A DNA stretch of 64,000 bases from JALZDI01 sp965653225. Lineage in GTDB: Bacteria; Actinomycetota; Actinomycetes; Propionibacteriales; Nocardioidaceae. Below are positions 7,475 to 14,811 of this stretch, in pieces. The stretch spans positions 1 through 64,000 of the forward strand of contig CBFGZI010000004.1 of assembly GCA_965653225.1 (NCBI GenBank), in the 5' to 3' direction. The stretch's first letter is position 1, and each line of letters starts with the position of its first letter. A program made the position numbers and the translations under genes. The notes beneath the pieces were generated by a model. It did no database searches. It was not told the DNA's origin and saw only the letters and a list, made by a program, of their open reading frames with translations.

Positions 7475-8895
7475 GCCCGGGATCGGTCGAGGCCGCCACC
7501 GGCCTGCCCGCTCTGGACGCGACCGCGCTGCTGGAGAGGATGCGGGCGGGCGAGGTCGACACGGTCGAGGTGCTCGCCGCACACCAGAGTCGCATCGACG
7601 CGACCGAGCCGCTGGTGCACGCGCTCGTGCACCGCGTGACCGACGTGACCGCTGCGACCGCCGGCGTGGCGGAAGCCGGGGGGACGCTCGCGGGCCTGCC
7701 CGTCGTGGTCAAGGACAACGTCGCAGTCGCGGGCATGCCCCTTACCTGCGCATCGCGCGCCCGGCTGGACGAGCCGCCGGCGACGTCCGACGCCGAGCTG
7801 GTCCGGCGCATCAGGCGCGCCGGCGGCGTCGTCATCGCGAAGGCCAACCTCGACGAGTTCGCGATGGGTGCGTCGACGGAGACGTCGTGCTTCGGTCCCA
7901 CCCACAACCCGCTGGCGCTGGACCGTACGCCGGGCGGGTCCAGCGGCGGGTCCGCGGCGACCGTCGCGGCGTTCCAGGTGCCGCTGTCGATCGGCACCGA
8001 CACCGGCGGGTCGACCCGCGAGCCCGCGGCGCAGTGCGGACTGGTCGGGACCAAACCGAGCCTGGGCTCGGTGCCGACCGAAGGCGTGGTGCCTTTCGCA
8101 CCCAGCCTGGACCAGCCCGGCCCGCTGGCCCGCACCGTCGCGGATGCGGCGCTGCTGCATGACGTGATCGCCGGCACCGACGGCGAGCTCAGCCATGCCG
8201 CGATGCGCGGTGCGAGCAGCGACGACCTTCGCGGCCTGCGGGTGGCCGTGGTGCCCGAGCTGTGCGGGGAGCGCAACGCGGTCGGCGTCCGTGCGCGGTT
8301 CGGCGCCGCGCTCGACCTGCTCACCCGGCTCGGCGCGGAGGTCGTCGAGGTGTCCTGCCCGTCGGTGGAGACAGCACTCGAGACGTACTTCGCGATGTCC
8401 TCGGTGGAGTGCCTGCCGACGTTGGAGGGCCCGGCGGCCGGCGGCCTGCTCGGCGACGAGGCGCTGCGCCGCTTCGAGATCGGCGCGTCGCTCGTCGTCG
8501 AGCCCGGGGCGGTCGAGACGGCACACCTCGCGACGCTGCAGATGAAGGAGGAGCTCGACTCGGCCTTCGAGCAGGTGCCGGTGCTGCTCAGCCCGACGAT
8601 GCCGACCACGGCGGCGCGGCTCGGTGGCTACCTGGACGACCCTCTCGCGGTACCCCGCACCGACTGCTGGACGGTTGTGGCCAACCTGTCCGGCGTACCC
8701 GCGCTGTCGCTGCCGAGCGGCCGGTCGCCCACCGACGGACTGCCGGTGGGCCTGCAGCTGATGGCGCCGTTGCACCAGGACGCGCGGTTGTACGAGCTCG
8801 GCGCCACGCTCGAGGCGGCCGGTCTGGCCGACGCGGAGCCGTGCGCACCTGCGGCCGCGAACGCCGCCGGCACTGCGGACGCCGCGCGTCTCTAG
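7471..8895 (+). CDS. Amidase-signature hydrolase
   Basis: A 474-residue amidase-signature enzyme with the full Ser-cis-Ser-Lys triad: Lys81 in VVVKDN, the cis-Ser158 in GGSSGGSAA and the nucleophile Ser181 in GTDTGGSTR. It lacks the extra domains of GatA complexes or allophanate hydrolase and no gatB or gatC is adjacent. Possible substrates include small amides; the family does not allow a firm choice. Start GTG at 7471 overlaps the asnB stop, giving tight coupling of an amide-forming and an amide-hydrolysing enzyme. The 3' end overlaps the convergent ABC permease gene by four bases, so no terminator space exists between them. Confidence 0.88.
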   Translation: MSPGSVEAATGLPALDATALLERMRAGEVDTVEVLAAHQSRIDATEPLVHALVHRVTDVTAATAGVAEAGGTLAGLPVVVKDNVAVAGMPLTCASRARLDEPPATSDAELVRRIRRAGGVVIAKANLDEFAMGASTETSCFGPTHNPLALDRTPGGSSGGSAATVAAFQVPLSIGTDTGGSTREPAAQCGLVGTKPSLGSVPTEGVVPFAPSLDQPGPLARTVADAALLHDVIAGTDGELSHAAMRGASSDDLRGLRVAVVPELCGERNAVGVRARFGAALDLLTRLGAEVVEVSCPSVETALETYFAMSSVECLPTLEGPAAGGLLGDEALRRFEIGASLVVEPGAVETAHLATLQMKEELDSAFEQVPVLLSPTMPTTAARLGGYLDDPLAVPRTDCWTVVANLSGVPALSLPSGRSPTDGLPVGLQLMAPLHQDARLYELGATLEAAGLADAEPCAPAAANAAGTADAARL

Positions 8896-9758
8896 TCGGT
8901 GCGGTCGAACAGCGCGGTCCCCAGCCCCAGCAGTACGACGGTCACCACGGCCACCAGCCCCAGCTGCAGCGGCACCGGGACCTCCCAGCCCCACCAGGTG
9001 ATGGTCGGGTCGAGCTGCGCGCGCACCGCCGGCGGTACGCCGAGCACGTCGAACATGCCCGCGCGCATCGGCTGCACCGCGTAGGTCAGCGGGTTCAGCT
9101 TGGTCGCGACGGCCAGCCAGCCGGGCAGGTTGGCCAGCGGGAACAGCGTGCCGGACAGGAACATCATCGGCATGATGATCAGCTGCGACAGCGGCATCGC
9201 GGCCTGGATCTGCTTGACCCGCACCGACAGCAGGATGCCCATGGCGGTCAGCATCAGCGCGCCAAGGAACAGGCACAGCAGGAAGAACAGGAACAGCACC
9301 GGGTCGTACGGCACGCCCACCACTCCGGCCAGCGCCAGCAGCACCAGGCTCTGCAACGTCGCCGTGGTCGCACCGCCCAGGCACTTGCCGACGAGGATCG
9401 CGGGGGTGCCGACCGGCGCGACCAGCATCTCGCGCAGGAAGCCGAACTCCCGGTCCCAGACCAGCGAGATGCCGGAGAACGCGGCGGTGAACAGCACCGA
9501 CATCGCCAGCACGCCGGGGTAGAGGAACGTACGGAAGTCGATGGACCCGCCGGTGTCGACGACGCTGGACAGGCCCGTGCCCATCACGAACAGGAACAGC
9601 AGCGGCTGCAGCAGCATCGCGAACATCCGGGCCCGGTCGCGCCGGAAGCGGATCATCTCGCGGCGCCAGACCATGCTGGCGGCACGGAGCTCATGGCGCA
9701 GGCCCGCCGGCGCGAGCGTGACCGCGGCGGGGGTCAGAGTCTGGTCGGTCGTGGTCAC
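8892..9758 (-). CDS. ABC-2 type export permease (DrrB-like)
   Basis: A 288-residue integral membrane protein with about six hydrophobic spans, an amphipathic cytoplasmic N-terminus, and the ABC-2 permease features GISLVWDREFGFLREMLVAP between spans 2 and 3 and MMFLSGTLFPLANLPGWL near the C-terminal half. This is the DrrB-type architecture that pairs with DrrA ATPases for drug, antibiotic or lipid export. The start is GTG at 9758, overlapping the ATPase stop codon (GTGA). The cargo is unknown. Together with the upstream ATPase and the divergent TetR gene it forms a typical self-contained inducible exporter. Confidence 0.9.
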   Translation of the reverse strand: MTTTDQTLTPAAVTLAPAGLRHELRAASMVWRREMIRFRRDRARMFAMLLQPLLFLFVMGTGLSSVVDTGGSIDFRTFLYPGVLAMSVLFTAAFSGISLVWDREFGFLREMLVAPVGTPAILVGKCLGGATTATLQSLVLLALAGVVGVPYDPVLFLFFLLCLFLGALMLTAMGILLSVRVKQIQAAMPLSQLIIMPMMFLSGTLFPLANLPGWLAVATKLNPLTYAVQPMRAGMFDVLGVPPAVRAQLDPTITWWGWEVPVPLQLGLVAVVTVVLLGLGTALFDRTD

Positions 9759-10726
9759 CGGTTCATCATCCTCACGAAGGCGGGGGTCGGACGTCCGGCG
9801 CGAGCCTCGGCGTCGCGGATCGTGGTGCCGGTGTAGGTCATGAACACGTCGTCGAGGCTGGGCCGGGTGACGGTGACGGTCTCGACGGGGACGCTGAGCT
9901 CGGCGAACAGCCGCGGCACGAACTCCGCGCCGCCGGGTACGGCGAAGGTGACGGCCTGCTCGTGGATGGCCGCCTCGATGCCGAAGCCGCTGCGCAGCTG
10001 GGCGATGGCCGCCTGGTCGTCGGCGGTGCGGATCTGCACCCGGTCGGCGCCGATCCCGCTCTTCAGCGCGTCGGGGGTGTCGATCACCGCGATCTCGCCC
10101 TCGTTCATGATCGCGATGCGGTCGCAGTTCTCCGCCTCGTCCATGTAGTGGGTAGTGACGAACACCGTGATCCGCTCGCGCCGGCGCAGCTCGGCGATGT
10201 ACTCCCAGATCGAGGCCCGCGTCTGCGGGTCGAGCCCGATCGTCGGCTCGTCGAGGAACAGCACGTGCGGTGAGTGCAGCAGCCCGCGCGCGATCTCCAG
10301 GCGTCGCCGCATGCCGCCGGAGTAGGTCTGCACCAGGTCGGCGCGACGCTCGTGCAGACCGACCATCGCCAGCACCTCGTCCATCCGCACCCGCAGCTGC
10401 GCACGCGGCACGCCGTACAGCTCGCCGTGGAACCGCAGGTTCTGCTCGGCGGTGAGGTAGGCGTCCAGCGTCGGCTCCTGGAAGACCAGGCCGATGTTGC
10501 GGCGTACCTCGTTGCGTGACGCGAGCACGTCGTAGCCGGCCACCTCCGCGTGGCCGGAGGTGGGGTTGGCGAGGGTGCACAGGATCTTGATGGTGGTGGT
10601 CTTGCCGGCGCCGTTCGGCCCGAGGAAGCCGAACACCTCGCCCTCGGCCACCTCGAAGTCGATCCCCCGCACGGCCTCGACCGCACCGTATGTCTTGGTC
10701 AGCCCCCTGACCGTCACCGCCGCCAT
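9755..10726 (-). CDS. ABC exporter ATPase, DrrA family
   Basis: ATPase subunit for the downstream ABC-2 permease. Visible are Walker A GPNGAGKTTT, signature YSGGMRRRLEIARGL, Walker B VLFLDEPTIGLDP, the switch region FVTTHYMDEAENCD, and the long C-terminal domain (VQIRTADD onward, ending PSLDDVFMTYTG) that is characteristic of DrrA-type daunorubicin-resistance ATPases. I chose ATG at 10726, which has GGGGAG eight bases upstream; an in-frame codon at 10744 is less well placed. Length is then 323 residues. The gene is transcribed away from the TetR regulator, with the operator palindrome in the 66-base gap. Confidence 0.93.
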   Translation of the reverse strand: MAAVTVRGLTKTYGAVEAVRGIDFEVAEGEVFGFLGPNGAGKTTTIKILCTLANPTSGHAEVAGYDVLASRNEVRRNIGLVFQEPTLDAYLTAEQNLRFHGELYGVPRAQLRVRMDEVLAMVGLHERRADLVQTYSGGMRRRLEIARGLLHSPHVLFLDEPTIGLDPQTRASIWEYIAELRRRERITVFVTTHYMDEAENCDRIAIMNEGEIAVIDTPDALKSGIGADRVQIRTADDQAAIAQLRSGFGIEAAIHEQAVTFAVPGGAEFVPRLFAELSVPVETVTVTRPSLDDVFMTYTGTTIRDAEARAGRPTPAFVRMMNR

Positions 10727-10764
10727 ACCGCCGCTCCCCTCCACTGGCCCGAGTGTGGCCGAGC

Positions 10765-10785
10765 CACTCTAACACTGTTAGAGTG
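10765..10785. promoter_or_regulatory. 21-bp perfect palindrome, TetR-family operator
   Basis: The half-sites CACTCTAACA and TGTTAGAGTG flank a single central base (10775) without mismatch. The site lies in the 66-bp divergent gap between the exporter ATPase gene and the TetR gene, eight bases before the regulator start codon. Position, symmetry and odd-length spacing are those of TetR-family operators, so repressor binding would be expected to block both promoters. The assignment to the adjacent regulator is inference. Confidence 0.85.
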
Positions 10786-10792
10786 CGATGTC

Positions 10793-11464
10793 ATGGCCGT
10801 GACGCAACGCGACATCGTGATCACCGCGGTCGGTCTGCTGCAGGAGCAGGGCCTCGACGGCGTGACCTTCCGCCGCATCGCCGCGGAGCTCGGGGTCGCG
10901 GCACCCACGCTGTACTGGCACGTCGAGAGCAAGCGCGAGCTGCTCGACCTGGTGGCCGAGGAGCTGCTGCGCCGGCACAGCGCCACGCTGATGGACCGAC
11001 CCGCCCCCGGTCAGCCGTGGTGGGAGTGGCTGGAACAGCGCTCACGCGAGATGTTCGACGCGCTGGTGGAGACCCGCGACGCTCCCGCCGTGCTGGCGGG
11101 CAACCGGCCCAGCCCGGAGTCGCTGCCGGGGATCGAGGCCGTGCTCGACACCCTCGTCGGAGCGGGCATCCCGCCGGCGGACGCGCAGCAGGCGCTGTTC
11201 TCGATCGGGGCCTACATCGTCGGCTCGGCAAGCGAGTGCCAGGCCGAGCAGGCACGCGCCGCCGACAACCCGCCGGGCGACGCGCAGCTCGCGGTGGCGC
11301 TGCGCGAGGGGCGCTTTCCCACGCTGCACGCCGCGATGCAGGGGCTGGTCGAGCAGCCCCCGCACGCGACGTTCGAGTACGGGCTCCGGCTGCTGGTCGA
11401 CGGCCTCAGGGTGCGGTACGCCGCCGCAGAGGCCGACGCCTCCGGCTACTCGGTCAGTGGCTGA
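10793..11464 (+). CDS. TetR/AcrR-family transcriptional regulator
   Basis: A 223-residue one-component repressor. The N-terminal helix-turn-helix is clear (VTFRRIAAELGVAAPTLYWHVESKREL, shown here in its halves VTFRRIAAELGV and APTLYWHVESKREL). The LYWH recognition helix and the remaining sequence place it near the TetR-C group that includes tetracycline repressors. It is encoded divergently from the ABC exporter it presumably controls, with the palindrome at 10765-10785 as its likely site, giving autoregulation too. The ligand is likely an exporter substrate. Its 3' end overlaps the convergent aldehyde dehydrogenase gene by 11 bases. Confidence 0.92.
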   Translation: MAVTQRDIVITAVGLLQEQGLDGVTFRRIAAELGVAAPTLYWHVESKRELLDLVAEELLRRHSATLMDRPAPGQPWWEWLEQRSREMFDALVETRDAPAVLAGNRPSPESLPGIEAVLDTLVGAGIPPADAQQALFSIGAYIVGSASECQAEQARAADNPPGDAQLAVALREGRFPTLHAAMQGLVEQPPHATFEYGLRLLVDGLRVRYAAAEADASGYSVSG

Positions 11465-12920
11465 CCGCGACGTACTTGGTCTCCAGGAACTCCTCGATCC
11501 CCTCGAAGCCGCCCTCGCGGCCGATGCCGCTGGCCTTCACGCCGCCGAAGGGCGCCGCGACGTTGGACACCATGCCCTGGTTGAGACCGACCATGCCGGA
11601 CTCGAGCGCCTCGGAGACCCAGATGCCGCGGTTGATGTCCTGCGTGTACGCGTACGACACCAGGCCGTGCTCGGTGTCGTTGGCCATCCGTACGGCCTCC
11701 TCGTCGTCGGAGAAGGTGTAGACCGGCGCGACGGGACCGAAGATCTCCTCCTCGTACATGCGGGCGTTCGGCGGCACGTCGGTCAGGACCGTCGGCGGGT
11801 AGAAGTAGCCCGGGCCCTCCTGGGTCTTGCCGCCGCACACCGCGGAGGCGCCCTTCTCCAGCGCGTCGTCGACGAGGTCGCGGACCTTGTCGCGCTGCTT
11901 GGCCTCGACCAGCGGCCCGACCTGCACACCCTCGTCGGTGCCACGGCCCACGCGCAGCGCGCTCATCCGCTCGGCCAGCTTGGCGGAGAACTCCTGCGCC
12001 ACCGACTCGTGCACGAGGAAGCGGTTGGCGGCCGTGCACGCCTCACCGATGTTGCGCATCTTGGCCAGCATCGCGCCGTCGATGACCTTGTTCATGTCGG
12101 CGTCGGAGAACACCAGGAACGGCGCGTTGCCGCCGAGCTCCATCGACACCTTGAGCACCCGCTGGCCCGACTGCTCGATCAGCGTGCGGCCGACCTCGGT
12201 GGAGCCGGTGAAGGTCAGCTTGCGCAGCCGCGGGTCGCGGATCAGCGGCTCCATCACCTTGCCGGTGCTCCTGGTGGTCACGACGTTGAGCACGCCGCCA
12301 GGCAGCCCGACCTCCTCGAGGATGCCGGCCAGCGCGAACATGCTCAGCGGCGTGAGCGAGGCCGGCTTCATCACCATCGTGCAGCCCGCGGCGATCGCGG
12401 GACCGATCTTGCGAGTGCCCATGGCCAGCGGGAAGTTCCACGGCGTGATCATCAGCGAGGGCCCGACCGGCTGCTTCATCGTCATCATCCGGCCCACGCC
12501 GTTGGGCGCGGTCGACCAGCGACCGTGGATGCGGACGGCCTCCTCGGAGAACCAGCGGAAGAACTCCGCGGCGTAGGTGATCTCGGCCTTCGACTCCGTC
12601 AGCGGCTTGCCCATCTCCAGCGTCATCAGCAGCGCCAGGTCGTCGGCGCGCTCGGTGATCACCTCGAACGCACGGCGCAGGACCTCCCCGCGTTCGCGCG
12701 GCGGCGTCTTGGCCCAGTCGGCCTGCGCGGCGCAGGCGGCGTCAAGTGCCGACTTGCCGTCAGCCACGCTGCCGTCGGCGACCTCGACGAGGGTGTCGCC
12801 GGTCGACGGGTCCTCCACCGGGAGGGTCTTGCCGCCCTCGGCGTCTCGCCACTGCCCGCCGATGAACAACCCGGTGTTGACCGACTCGACAACCGACCGC
12901 TCGCGCTCACTGACTGTCAT
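11454..12920 (-). CDS. gabD: NAD(P)-dependent succinate-semialdehyde dehydrogenase
   Basis: An aldehyde dehydrogenase oxidising succinate semialdehyde to succinate, linking GABA and related catabolism to the TCA cycle. The 488 residues contain ITPWNFPLAM (Asn162), the cofactor loop FTGSTEVGR, catalytic base Glu261 in MELGGNAPFLVFSDAD and catalytic Cys295 in NIGEACTAANRFLV. ELGGNAPFLVF is a strong SSADH subgroup mark; a related semialdehyde substrate remains possible. ATG at 12920 has GGGAGG nine bases before it. No GABA aminotransferase gene is adjacent. The 3' end overlaps tetR. Confidence 0.87.
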   Translation of the reverse strand: MTVSERERSVVESVNTGLFIGGQWRDAEGGKTLPVEDPSTGDTLVEVADGSVADGKSALDAACAAQADWAKTPPRERGEVLRRAFEVITERADDLALLMTLEMGKPLTESKAEITYAAEFFRWFSEEAVRIHGRWSTAPNGVGRMMTMKQPVGPSLMITPWNFPLAMGTRKIGPAIAAGCTMVMKPASLTPLSMFALAGILEEVGLPGGVLNVVTTRSTGKVMEPLIRDPRLRKLTFTGSTEVGRTLIEQSGQRVLKVSMELGGNAPFLVFSDADMNKVIDGAMLAKMRNIGEACTAANRFLVHESVAQEFSAKLAERMSALRVGRGTDEGVQVGPLVEAKQRDKVRDLVDDALEKGASAVCGGKTQEGPGYFYPPTVLTDVPPNARMYEEEIFGPVAPVYTFSDDEEAVRMANDTEHGLVSYAYTQDINRGIWVSEALESGMVGLNQGMVSNVAAPFGGVKASGIGREGGFEGIEEFLETKYVAVSH

Positions 12921-13033
12921 GGAAACTGGCCTCCCGTCACGTGGTCCTGCCCCAAGCCGACCACGCGGGCCGCGCCGAGACAACCCCGGCCCCCGATCGG
13001 GGCGGGACGACCCTGGGGATACCGGTGCGTAAC

Positions 13034-13054
13034 CGCGCCAGGATCTTTGGCGCG
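13034..13054 (-). terminator. Hairpin after prfB
   Basis: A perfect 7-bp stem, CGCGCCA at 13034-13040 with TGGCGCG at 13048-13054 and a 7-base loop, begins 18 bases past the prfB stop in its direction of transcription. A second palindrome, CCCCGATCGGGG (12991-13002), follows. Neither is followed by a U tract, which is usual in actinobacteria. I read the pair as the prfB terminator region. Confidence 0.55.
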
Positions 13055-13071
13055 TCACTGAAACCGGGTGG

Positions 13072-14202
13072 TCAGTTCTGTGCGGCCTTGTCGGCGCCGC
13101 GCCGCCAGCGGATGCCGGCCTCGATGAAGTCGTCGATCTCGCCGTCGAACACGGCCTGGGTGTTGCCGGTCTCGTACTCGGTGCGCAGGTCCTTGACCAT
13201 CTGGTACGGGTGCAGCACGTAGGAGCGCATCTGGTCGCCCCACGAGCCCTGGACGTCGCCGCGGAGCTCGTCGAGGGTGGCCCGCTCCTCGGCCCGCTTC
13301 AGCGCCAGCAGCTTGGCCTTGAGGATCACCATCGCGCTGGCCTTGTTCTGCAGCTGGCTCTTCTCGTTCTGGCAGCTGACCACCACGCCTGACGGGAGGT
13401 GGGTCAGGCGGACGGCGGAGTCGGTGGTGTTGACGCTCTGCCCGCCGGGACCGCTGGAGCGGTAGACGTCGACCCGGATCTCCTCCTCGGGGATGTCGAT
13501 CTCGTCGGTCTGCTCCAGGACGGGGACCACCTCGACCGCGGCGAACGAGGTCTGGCGGCGACCCTGGTTGTCGAACGGGCTGATCCGGACCAGCCGGTGG
13601 GTGCCGGACTCGACCGAGAGCGTGCCGTAGGCGTACGGCGCCTTGACCGCGAACGTGACGCTCTTCAGCCCGGCCTCCTCGGCGTAGGAGGTGTCGTAGA
13701 CCTCGACGGGGTACTTGTGCCGCTCGGCCCAGCGGTTGTACATGCGCATCAGCATCTCGGCGAAGTCGGCCGCGTCGACGCCGCCCGCGCCGGAGCGGAT
13801 CGTGACCAGCGCCTCGCGCGCGTCGTACTCGCCGGACAGCAGGGTGCGTACCTCCAGCGCCTCGATGTCCTTGCCGACCTTGACCAGCTCGGCCTCGGCC
13901 TCGGCGCGGGTCTCGGCGGCCAGCTCGGCGTCGTCCTCCTCCTCGGCGAGCTCGAACATCACCGGCAGGTCCTCGAGGCGCTTGCGCAGAGAGGACGCGC
14001 GCTCGAGGTCGTTCTGCAGGGTGTTGAGCCGGCCGGTGACCCGCTGCGCGTTGGCCTGGTCGTCCCACAGGTCGGGCGCGGACACCTGCTCCTGCAGCTC
14101 CTCGATCTCGCGGCGCATGCCCTCGGGGTCGAGCACCTGCTCGATCGTGTGCATGGTCGCGGCGAGCTGCTTGATCTGGGTGTCGGTGTCGGGTCCAGCC
14201 AC
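13072..14202 (-). CDS. prfB: Peptide chain release factor 2
   Basis: RF2 terminates translation at UGA and UAA. Of 376 residues, the codon-recognition tripeptide SPF is at 208-210 and the hydrolytic GGQ at 253-255 (SSGPGGQSVNTTDSAVR), with the long N-terminal helical domain before them. The frame is continuous from GTG 14202: the programmed +1 frameshift that autoregulates RF2 in many bacteria is absent, so expression must be controlled otherwise. TTG at 14211 is an alternative start; neither has ideal ribosome-site spacing. Confidence 0.96.
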   Translation of the reverse strand: MAGPDTDTQIKQLAATMHTIEQVLDPEGMRREIEELQEQVSAPDLWDDQANAQRVTGRLNTLQNDLERASSLRKRLEDLPVMFELAEEEDDAELAAETRAEAEAELVKVGKDIEALEVRTLLSGEYDAREALVTIRSGAGGVDAADFAEMLMRMYNRWAERHKYPVEVYDTSYAEEAGLKSVTFAVKAPYAYGTLSVESGTHRLVRISPFDNQGRRQTSFAAVEVVPVLEQTDEIDIPEEEIRVDVYRSSGPGGQSVNTTDSAVRLTHLPSGVVVSCQNEKSQLQNKASAMVILKAKLLALKRAEERATLDELRGDVQGSWGDQMRSYVLHPYQMVKDLRTEYETGNTQAVFDGEIDDFIEAGIRWRRGADKAAQN

Positions 14203-14265
14203 GATCCTCAAGCCTACGTCACGCGCACAGACGCTCCTGAGTGTGACGAGGAGGCGTTCCTCAGG

Positions 14266-14670
14266 TCAGCCGGGCAGGAACGACAGCCGCACCTCGCGGT
14301 CCGGGTTGTCGACGTTGACGTCGACCAGGCAGATGCTCTGCCAGGTGCCCAGGGCCAGCCGCCCGCCGAGCACGGGGACCGAGGCGTACGGCGGGACCAT
14401 CGCCGGCAGCACGTGCGACCGGCCGTGCCCGGGCGAACCGTGCCGGTGCCTCCAGCGGTCGTCGGCCGGGAGCAGGTCCGCCAGCGCGGCCACCAGGTCG
14501 TCGTCGCTGCCCGCACCGGTCTCGATGATCGCCAGCCCGGCGGTCGCGTGCGGGACGAACACGTGCAGCAGCCCGTCCGCCTCGTCGCGGACGAAGTCGG
14601 CGCACCGGCCGGTGATGTCGACGACCGCGTCGTCGGTTCCGGTGGTCAGGGCGAAGGTCTCGCTGCGCAT
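14266..14670 (-). CDS. YjbQ/UPF0047-family protein
   Basis: A 134-residue member of the YjbQ (UPF0047) family, trimeric proteins some of which show weak thiamine-phosphate synthase activity. The conserved core is visible: FVPHATAGLAIIETG with the catalytic-type His, the RWRHRHGSPGHGRSHV His cluster, and LGTWQSICLVDVN near the end. The full family length is present. Starts at 14670 and 14679 are both possible and both have weak ribosome sites. It stands alone, 63 bases downstream (in its own direction of transcription, upstream of prfB's start) of no operon partner. Physiological role is not established for the family. Confidence 0.85.
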   Translation of the reverse strand: MRSETFALTTGTDDAVVDITGRCADFVRDEADGLLHVFVPHATAGLAIIETGAGSDDDLVAALADLLPADDRWRHRHGSPGHGRSHVLPAMVPPYASVPVLGGRLALGTWQSICLVDVNVDNPDREVRLSFLPG

Positions 14671-14702
14671 GCCGCCCATGCTCGCAAACCCGCGCCGCCG
14701 CT

Positions 14703-14786
14703 CGACGAGTGGCGCCTTGCGGGGGTCGTCGCCCGACGAGTGGCGCGTTGCGCAGGACCAGAGGACCACCCCCACGCAACGCGCCA
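14703..14786. repeat. Intergenic repeat with direct and inverted copies
   Basis: A direct repeat CGACGAGTGGCGC(C/G)TTGCG occurs at 14703-14721 and 14734-14752. The second copy forms a perfect 12-bp inverted repeat with CGCAACGCGCCA (arms 14741-14752 and 14775-14786). A short direct repeat AGGACCA lies in the loop. The element fills the gap between yjbQ and the M28 peptidase gene and resembles REP-type palindromic sequences. A terminator role for the M28 transcript is also possible. Confidence 0.65.
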
Positions 14787-14811
14787 GTCGACGGCGAGCC
14801 GGCCGGGCTGC

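Noticed and set aside
11457..13061. 534-codon plus-strand frame opposite the aldehyde dehydrogenase
   Set aside because: Low-complexity His/Arg/Asp-rich product with no motif; the minus-strand gene has all catalytic residues.
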